Assembly: GCA_902580565.1 (NCBI GenBank)
Contig: CACHLD010000002.1
Coordinates: 1-48,000, forward strand
Direction: 5' to 3'
DNA: 48,000 bases
Source of the DNA: an uncultured Pelagibacteraceae bacterium
GTDB lineage: Bacteria > Pseudomonadota > Alphaproteobacteria > Pelagibacterales > Pelagibacteraceae
The notes under the pieces were generated by a model. That model worked only from the letters and a program-made list of their open reading frames with translations. It ran no database searches and was not told the origin of the DNA. How positions within the stretch are numbered: position 1 is the stretch's first letter; every line of letters starts with the position of its first letter. The translations under genes were made by a program, and so were the position numbers. Positions 42,858 through 48,000 of the stretch are shown piece after piece.

Positions 42858-43299
42858 GGATAAAAAAAATTTTTATAAGATTTTTAAACCCCAGTTAACT
42901 CCAAAGAGAATGTTAGAATTAGGAGTTTTCGGTGGCTCTTATTTTTCTGAAGGGAACATTAAAGAGTTTCCAGAAAAATGGTTTACAAAAGCTAAAATCA
43001 GCAAAAACTTTGATGTAAATTTAAACTACTTTAAGATCGAGTCAGGTTTATCAAGGCAAGAATGGATTAAAAAAGGATGGATTTTTAAAGAAGACCCTTT
43101 GGGTTGGTTTCAATGGTATTGTAGATTTAAAAATGGCAGAAGAATACTAGAGATTGATCAAATACAAATTAAAAGATGGAAAGCTTTTGGCGATAGACAC
43201 GGACCTGCAGTAAAAAAAAATTGTGAGGAAGGTGACTTACAGTGCAGAAAAAGACAAAGGCAGGCTTTATTACAGTGGGCCTATAATCCAATTTTTTAA
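42856..43299 (+). CDS. conserved small Trp-rich protein, unknown function
   Basis: A 147-residue soluble protein rich in Trp, Arg and Lys: LTPKRMLELGVFGGSYF, FPEKWFTKAKIS, GLSRQEWIKKGWI, DPLGWFQWYCRF and AFGDRHGPAVKKNC, then CRKRQRQALLQWAYNP at the end. The density of aromatic and basic residues suggests a binding protein, but I cannot name a family; I recall similar uncharacterised proteins in other bacteria and eukaryotic genomes. It lies 30 bases after the demethylase gene and its stop abuts the converging secA stop. Confidence 0.75.
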   Translation: MDKKNFYKIFKPQLTPKRMLELGVFGGSYFSEGNIKEFPEKWFTKAKISKNFDVNLNYFKIESGLSRQEWIKKGWIFKEDPLGWFQWYCRFKNGRRILEIDQIQIKRWKAFGDRHGPAVKKNCEEGDLQCRKRQRQALLQWAYNPIF

Positions 43300-45855
43300 T
43301 TAAATTGAACCGCAACAGTGTTTGTATTTTTTCCCAGAATTACAAGGACATTTTTCATTTCTACCAACCTTTTTTGTACTTGCAGAAACTTTTTTTGGAA
43401 TTTCCTTATTTTTTTGGTCTTTAGAAACTACAATATTTAAATTTAACAAGAACTTTATAAGGTCATTTTTAATCTTTACGAGCAATCCTTCAAATAGAGT
43501 AAAAGCTTCTTTTTTAAATTCTGATAAAGGGTCTTTTTGACCATAAGATCTTAACCCGATTACTTGTCTTAATTGTTCAAGGTATTGTAAGTGTGATCTC
43601 CACGAAAAGTCTATTATCTGCAAAAATATTCTTTTTTCCAAATTGATGTTTTCTTCATTGCCAATAATATCAATTCTTTCATTTTTTTTTAATAAATAAA
43701 GATCTTTAATTCTTTTAGCAAATTGATTTTCATTAAGTGAAGTGATCGATATTAATTCTTTGTCGTCCAATGTATTTCCAGTTATATTCTTAATTGAAGC
43801 TAAGTAGCTTTTTTCATCATTAGATTTTAAATAAACACTTTTAGATTTTTCAAGATTTTCAATTGTTTCATCTAGAAAATCTATTAAAATCTTTTCTATA
43901 TTTTCATTTTTTAAAATTTTTAATCTTTGTGAAAAAATAACTTGTCTTTGATCATTCATTACATCATCAAATTTAATCAATGTTTTTCTAATATCAAAAT
44001 TTCTAGCTTCAACTTTTTTTTGAGCTCTTTCCATTGCCTTATTAATCCATGGATGGTCGATTGACTCATTTTTTTTTAGCCCAAGTTTTTTCAACATTCC
44101 ATCAATTGAGTCACCCCCAAAAATACGCATTAATTCATCTTGCAAACTTATATAAAAAATTGAGCTACCAGGATCTCCTTGTCTTCCAGCCCTACCACGT
44201 AATTGATTATCAATTCTTCTACTTTCATGTCTCTCAGTTCCCACAATAAATAATCCTCCGTGCTCTTTTACTTTAATTTCATCTTTCTTAATTTTTTCAA
44301 TGTCATTTATTTTTCCTTCCTCAACAAAATCCTTGTTGCCACCTAATTTTATATCTGTTCCACGTCCTGCCATATTAGTTGCTATTGTTACGGATCCAAT
44401 CTTTCCAGCTTCTGCAATTATTTTAGCCTCTTTTTCATGTTGTTTCGCATTTAGAACATTATGCTTAATATTTTTATCATTAAGTAACCCAGAAATTTTT
44501 TCTGATTTTTCAATACTTGTGGTACCTACTAAAACTGGCTGCCCTTTATTGGTACATTCAATTATTTTATTAGTAATAGCCTCATATTTTTCAGACTCGG
44601 TTCTAAATATTTGATCATTGAGATCATTTCTTAACATCTTTTTATTCGTAGGAATTGAAACAACACTAAGTTTATAAATGTCAAAAAATTCTTCAGCTTC
44701 AGTAATAGCAGTTCCTGTCATACCGGATAATTTATTATATAACCGAAAATAATTTTGATAAGTAATAGAGGCCAGAGTTTGATTTTCTTCTTCTATTTTA
44801 ACATTTTCTTTTGCTTCAATTGCTTGATGTAATCCATCGGAGAACCTTCTTCCATCTAATACTCTGCCAGTAAACTCATCGATAATTTGAACCTTTCCGT
44901 CTCTTACTATGTAATCAGTATCTTTTTTAAAAAGTAAATTTGCTTTCAAAGCTTGATTAACATGATGAACAAGGCTCAAATTTTCAGGATCGTAAAAATT
45001 GTTATTTTTTAGAATTCTTTTTTGAATAGACAATTTTTCAATTTTATCAATTCCATGATCAGTCAAAATTGCGTTTTTATTTTTTTCATCCATTTCAAAA
45101 TCAATTTTTTGTAAATGTTTAATAAACTCATTTGAAATTGAATAGAGATCAGTTTTATCTTCAAGTTTTCCTGAAATTATTAACGGTGTTCTCGACTCAT
45201 CGATCAAAATACTGTCAACTTCATCAACTATGCAATAATTATGAGTTCTTTGAACCATATCCTCTAACTCATATTTCATATTATCTCTAAGATAATCAAA
45301 TCCAAGTTCATTATTAGTAGCGTAAGTTATATTATAATTATAATTTTTTTTTCTTTGGATATCATCGAGTTCATTTGTGATGCACCCGGTCGATACTCCT
45401 AAATAATTAAATACCTTTCCCATCCATTCCGAGTCTCTTTTTGCTAAGTAATCATTAACTGTTACTATATGAACTCCTTTATCACTCAATGAATTTAGGT
45501 AAGCCGGTAAAGTGGACACCAATGTCTTTCCTTCACCTGTTTTCATTTCAGCTATTTTACCGCTATGCAGTATTATTCCGCCTGCTAATTGAACGTCATA
45601 ATGTCTTTCACCTAGCGTTCTTCTTGCAGCTTCTCTAACCAATGCAAAACTTTCGGGGATAATGCTATCTAAGGATTTCTTTTCTTTTACTGCCCGTTTT
45701 AGGTTTAGAGTTCTTTCTTTTATTTCTCCCTCAGAAAGAGACTTTATCGAGCTCTCTTTACTGTTAATGGCTGCTATTAAATTCTTTGTTTTATCTAATT
45801 CTTGTTGATTAGAGCTTTTAAATATTTTACTAAAAGTTCTTGTAAATACATTCAT
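43300..45855 (-). CDS. secA: preprotein translocase ATPase SecA
   Basis: An 851-residue motor that drives proteins through SecYEG. Walker A is MKTGEGKT, followed by the ETL-type VSTLPAYLNSL; the DEAD-type box is VDEVDSILIDESRTPLI; then GMTGTAITE, and IATNMAGRGTDIKLGG with GLFIVGTERHESRRIDNQLRGRAGRQGDPG from the second helicase lobe. The C-terminus ends in the SEC-C zinc motif CPCNSGKKYKHCC (Cys-x-Cys-x8-Cys-Cys) that binds SecB and phospholipid. Diverges from argJ across 44 bases. Normal length. Confidence 0.98.
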   Translation of the reverse strand: MNVFTRTFSKIFKSSNQQELDKTKNLIAAINSKESSIKSLSEGEIKERTLNLKRAVKEKKSLDSIIPESFALVREAARRTLGERHYDVQLAGGIILHSGKIAEMKTGEGKTLVSTLPAYLNSLSDKGVHIVTVNDYLAKRDSEWMGKVFNYLGVSTGCITNELDDIQRKKNYNYNITYATNNELGFDYLRDNMKYELEDMVQRTHNYCIVDEVDSILIDESRTPLIISGKLEDKTDLYSISNEFIKHLQKIDFEMDEKNKNAILTDHGIDKIEKLSIQKRILKNNNFYDPENLSLVHHVNQALKANLLFKKDTDYIVRDGKVQIIDEFTGRVLDGRRFSDGLHQAIEAKENVKIEEENQTLASITYQNYFRLYNKLSGMTGTAITEAEEFFDIYKLSVVSIPTNKKMLRNDLNDQIFRTESEKYEAITNKIIECTNKGQPVLVGTTSIEKSEKISGLLNDKNIKHNVLNAKQHEKEAKIIAEAGKIGSVTIATNMAGRGTDIKLGGNKDFVEEGKINDIEKIKKDEIKVKEHGGLFIVGTERHESRRIDNQLRGRAGRQGDPGSSIFYISLQDELMRIFGGDSIDGMLKKLGLKKNESIDHPWINKAMERAQKKVEARNFDIRKTLIKFDDVMNDQRQVIFSQRLKILKNENIEKILIDFLDETIENLEKSKSVYLKSNDEKSYLASIKNITGNTLDDKELISITSLNENQFAKRIKDLYLLKKNERIDIIGNEENINLEKRIFLQIIDFSWRSHLQYLEQLRQVIGLRSYGQKDPLSEFKKEAFTLFEGLLVKIKNDLIKFLLNLNIVVSKDQKNKEIPKKVSASTKKVGRNEKCPCNSGKKYKHCCGSI

Positions 45856-45899
45856 TATACTTCTATATATGTATTTATAATCTAAATTAAATAGTAATT

Positions 45900-47204
45900 A
45901 TGACAATAAATTTAAAAAACTTCCTTAACGATAAAACTAAATTGTCGAAAATTGGGGAGTTTCAAACTTTAAAACAAATAGAAGGACTTGAAATGTCCGC
46001 TGTATCAGCAGATTTATATAATAATGGAAGAGATGACTTAACTCTGTTCTATTTTAGCAAAGGCGCTAATTATGCGACGGTATCAACAACTAATAGTATT
46101 ATTTCAGAAACGATAGCATGGAATAATAGTTCTCATAAGAAATCTATTAAAGGCCTGATGGTGAATACTAAAAATGCAAATACTTTTACAGGAAAACAAG
46201 GAAAAGAAAGTTTAGACATAATTGCAAAAAACTTAGCTAGAATTTTGACTTTAAAAGAGTCTAAATCAGATAGGGGAACTTTTGAAACAGTTAGAATTAA
46301 AGATTTAATATTTGCTTCAACAGGAGTTATTGGAGAGGAGTTTCCAGTCCACAAAATAAAAGATGCTTTACCTGATTTAGTAGAGAAACTAAAAGTTGAT
46401 CATAATAAATTATTTTGGCTAAAGGTTGCTTCAGGCATGATGACAACAGATACAAGACCAAAATTAGCTTACGAGGAAATAATAGTTGGAGATGAATTAG
46501 TGAAATTATGTGGAATAGCAAAAGGATCAGGAATGATAGCTCCTAATTTAGCTACAATGTTATCCTTTATTTTTACTAATGCTGATATAAATTCAAACTT
46601 ATTAAAATCACTATTAAAAAAAGCAGTTGCAAATACTTTTAATGCAATTACTGTAGATAGTGATCAATCTACTAATGACATGGTTTCTATTTTCTCAACA
46701 AGAGCTATAAAAATAGGTCAAAACCTTTCGTTGAATGATAAAATAATACAAAAATTTGAATTATCTTTAAAAAAATTGTGTTTAAATTTGGCACACCAAA
46801 TTGTTGTAGATGGAGAAGGGGCAAAAAAATTTTTAAAAGTAAAGATAATAAATGCTAAATCAATTGGAAGTGCAAAAAAAATTGCTTTTTCAATAGCTAA
46901 TTCGCCTTTAATTAAAACTGCGGTTGCAGGTGAAGATCCTAATTGGGGGAGGATCATCATGGGAATTGGTAAATCTGGTGAGATTATTGATACAAAAAAA
47001 CTAAAAATAAAACTTGGCAATTTTACTGTTGCTGAAAATGGTAAAATTTCTGAAAGTTATAATGAAGAAAAATTAAGAGAATATATGAAGTGGGACTCAA
47101 TCGAGATTGAAATAAATTTAAGATTAGGTAATGATGCATTTGAGTGCTATACATGTGATTTCACACATGATTATATAGATATAAACGCTGATTATAGAAA
47201 TTGA
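45900..47204 (+). CDS. argJ: bifunctional ornithine acetyltransferase / N-acetylglutamate synthase
   Basis: A 434-residue enzyme that moves acetyl from N-acetylornithine to glutamate, recycling it for arginine synthesis. The precursor cleaves itself before the nucleophile Thr219 in MIAPNLATMLSF; GIAKGSGMIAP and NSPLIKTAVAGEDPNWGRIIMGIGKSG are also typical. The CYTCDFTHDYIDINADYRN-type end is standard. It is divergent from secA, the usual alphaproteobacterial neighbourhood, and works with argB at 30414. Confidence 0.96.
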   Translation: MTINLKNFLNDKTKLSKIGEFQTLKQIEGLEMSAVSADLYNNGRDDLTLFYFSKGANYATVSTTNSIISETIAWNNSSHKKSIKGLMVNTKNANTFTGKQGKESLDIIAKNLARILTLKESKSDRGTFETVRIKDLIFASTGVIGEEFPVHKIKDALPDLVEKLKVDHNKLFWLKVASGMMTTDTRPKLAYEEIIVGDELVKLCGIAKGSGMIAPNLATMLSFIFTNADINSNLLKSLLKKAVANTFNAITVDSDQSTNDMVSIFSTRAIKIGQNLSLNDKIIQKFELSLKKLCLNLAHQIVVDGEGAKKFLKVKIINAKSIGSAKKIAFSIANSPLIKTAVAGEDPNWGRIIMGIGKSGEIIDTKKLKIKLGNFTVAENGKISESYNEEKLREYMKWDSIEIEINLRLGNDAFECYTCDFTHDYIDINADYRN

Positions 47205-47216
47205 AACTTTATTACA

Positions 47217-47639
47217 ATGATAAAATATAATTTAAAATGTTACAATAACCACGAATTTGAAAGTTGGTTTTCAAATTCAGAGGAATTTGAAAAATTAAAG
47301 AAAAAAAAATTATTAGAATGTATTTACTGTTCTTCAAAGGAAATAAACAAATCGATTATGGCGCCTATGGTGTCTGGCATAAAAACAAATAGCAATAGGC
47401 AAAACAAGTTCAGAAAAAATTTGTCATTTCACAAGAAAGAATTACATAAAATAAGAGAGTTTGTAGAAAAAAACTTTGAATTTGTCGGAGACAAGCTAAG
47501 TCAAAAAGTGAGGGAAATTTACTACGATAAAAAAACAAAAAAGAGCATTTATGGAACTGCAACACCAAAAGAAAAAAAAGAACTAGCAGAAGAGGGAATT
47601 GAATTATTAAGCATTCCTTGGATCAGTAAAGATAATTAA
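47217..47639 (+). CDS. DUF1178 family protein
   Basis: A 140-residue protein whose N-terminus, MIKYNLKCYNNHEFESWF...CIYCSSKEINKSIMAPMV, is the DUF1178 pattern of a zinc-ribbon-like CxxxH/CxxC arrangement (Cys9, His12 and the CIYC pair). The C-terminal EFVGDKLSQKVREIYYDK and IYGTATPKEKKELAEEGIELLSIPW are also characteristic. Function unknown; the family sits beside argJ or ubiG in many alphaproteobacteria. Its end overlaps the converging ubiG by 4 bases. Confidence 0.9.
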   Translation: MIKYNLKCYNNHEFESWFSNSEEFEKLKKKKLLECIYCSSKEINKSIMAPMVSGIKTNSNRQNKFRKNLSFHKKELHKIREFVEKNFEFVGDKLSQKVREIYYDKKTKKSIYGTATPKEKKELAEEGIELLSIPWISKDN

Positions 47640-48000
47640 TTTTTTACACTAGAAACAATATAATTTACTGAGAGATTATCAGTTCTTTTCCACTTTCTAA
47701 AGATAGGACTAAATTCTAATCCTTTTATATTAATTGTAGTAAAGTTTTTTTCAAATAAAATTTTTTGTAATTCTTCAGGTCTAATAAATTTATTCCAATC
47801 ATGAGTTCCTATAGGAAGCCACCTAAGCACATACTCTGCTCCGATAATTGCTTTTATATAAGAAGAAAATGTTTTATTAATTGTTGCAGTAAACATCAAA
47901 CCATTTTTTTTAAGTAGATTATTACATGACTGAAGATAAAGATCTAAATTATCTACATGCTCTACAACTTCCAAATTTAAAATTATATCATATTGCTCTT
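47636..48000 (-). CDS. ubiG: ubiquinone biosynthesis O-methyltransferase UbiG (5' end outside window)
   Basis: The frame is open from the right edge of the window to TAA at 47636, 121 codons. It begins EQYDIILNLEVVEHVDN, the UbiG motif II region, then NNLLKKNGLMFTATINKTFSSYIKAIIGAEYVLRWLPIGTHDWNKFIRPEEL and GLEFSP. UbiG catalyses both O-methylations of ubiquinone synthesis using SAM. The apparent start at 47974 (TTG) is internal; the N-terminal half with motif I lies beyond the window. Confidence 0.94.
   Translation of the reverse strand, partial: EQYDIILNLEVVEHVDNLDLYLQSCNNLLKKNGLMFTATINKTFSSYIKAIIGAEYVLRWLPIGTHDWNKFIRPEELQKILFEKNFTTINIKGLEFSPIFRKWKRTDNLSVNYIVSSVKN

Noticed and set aside
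44300-44614. 104-codon plus-strand frame within secA
   Set aside because: Lies wholly inside the conserved second helicase lobe of SecA on the other strand; a codon shadow.
1-48000. CRISPR arrays, insertion sequences, integrases, rRNA genes
   Set aside because: No regularly spaced repeats, no transposase or integrase-like protein and no rRNA sequence were seen; frequent poly-A/poly-T runs reflect base composition only.

Overview
The window is about 70-75% A+T, with short intergenic gaps, many overlapping genes and several TTG/GTG starts. The gene content points to a streamlined marine alphaproteobacterium of the SAR11 clade (Pelagibacterales): class I lysyl-tRNA synthetase, cobS/cobT with a J-domain gene opposite bolA, the rpmH-rnpA-yidD-yidC-argB-dapD-dapE order, DUF2948 after murA, and a formate/tetrahydrofolate C1 cluster. 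This assignment is inference from gene order and composition; no 16S rRNA lies in the window.

Layout. 1-7000 is an accessory surface-chemistry region. It begins with the tail of an unknown gene and tRNA-Ser(GGA). A minus-strand block follows: an APS-kinase-like protein, a PAPS-type sulfotransferase, two small membrane proteins and an arylsulfotransferase-like protein. Next come an SGNH/sialate-esterase-like hydrolase lying between two tRNA 3'-end-like remnants, an FkbM methyltransferase and a GT61-type glycosyltransferase. 7128-10668 holds an NlpC/P60 hydrolase, an AmpG-like permease and TrkH. 10762-14265 runs lysS-pyrD-rpmB-queuosine precursor transporter. 14262-17548 is cobT-cobS-J-protein, followed by bolA, aroB-aroK, an uncharacterised membrane/exported pair and def-fmt-truA (to 23613). 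23619-27316 is a second accessory block between truA and the dap genes: two GT2 transferases, a GT-C-like membrane protein and a small methyltransferase.

27317-33719 is a minus-strand housekeeping operon: rpmH, rnpA, yidD, yidC, argB, HAD nucleotidase, dapD, dapE and a SET-domain methyltransferase gene. 33770-37681 is plus-strand: a VTT-family membrane protein, three small proteins, dcd, murA, DUF2948, infA and an atypical tRNA-Phe. 37701-42825 is a one-carbon module: fhs, NAD-dependent formate dehydrogenase, a MetF-like reductase and a GcvT/LigM/DmdA-like demethylase. 42856-48000 holds a conserved small protein, secA, argJ, DUF1178 and the 3' part of ubiG.

The two best candidates for something undescribed are the compact sulfation cassette (349-3896), in a lineage known for lacking assimilatory sulfate reduction, and the C1 module whose demethylase resembles LigM/DmdA but has an unassigned substrate. 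Secondary points are a SET lysine methyltransferase with a complete post-SET cysteine cluster in the lysine-biosynthesis operon, a tRNA-Phe lacking the usual elbow nucleotides, and inverted repeats at the fdh/metF divergent promoter and over the start codon of the 42856 gene. I see no CRISPR array, transposase, integrase or rRNA.
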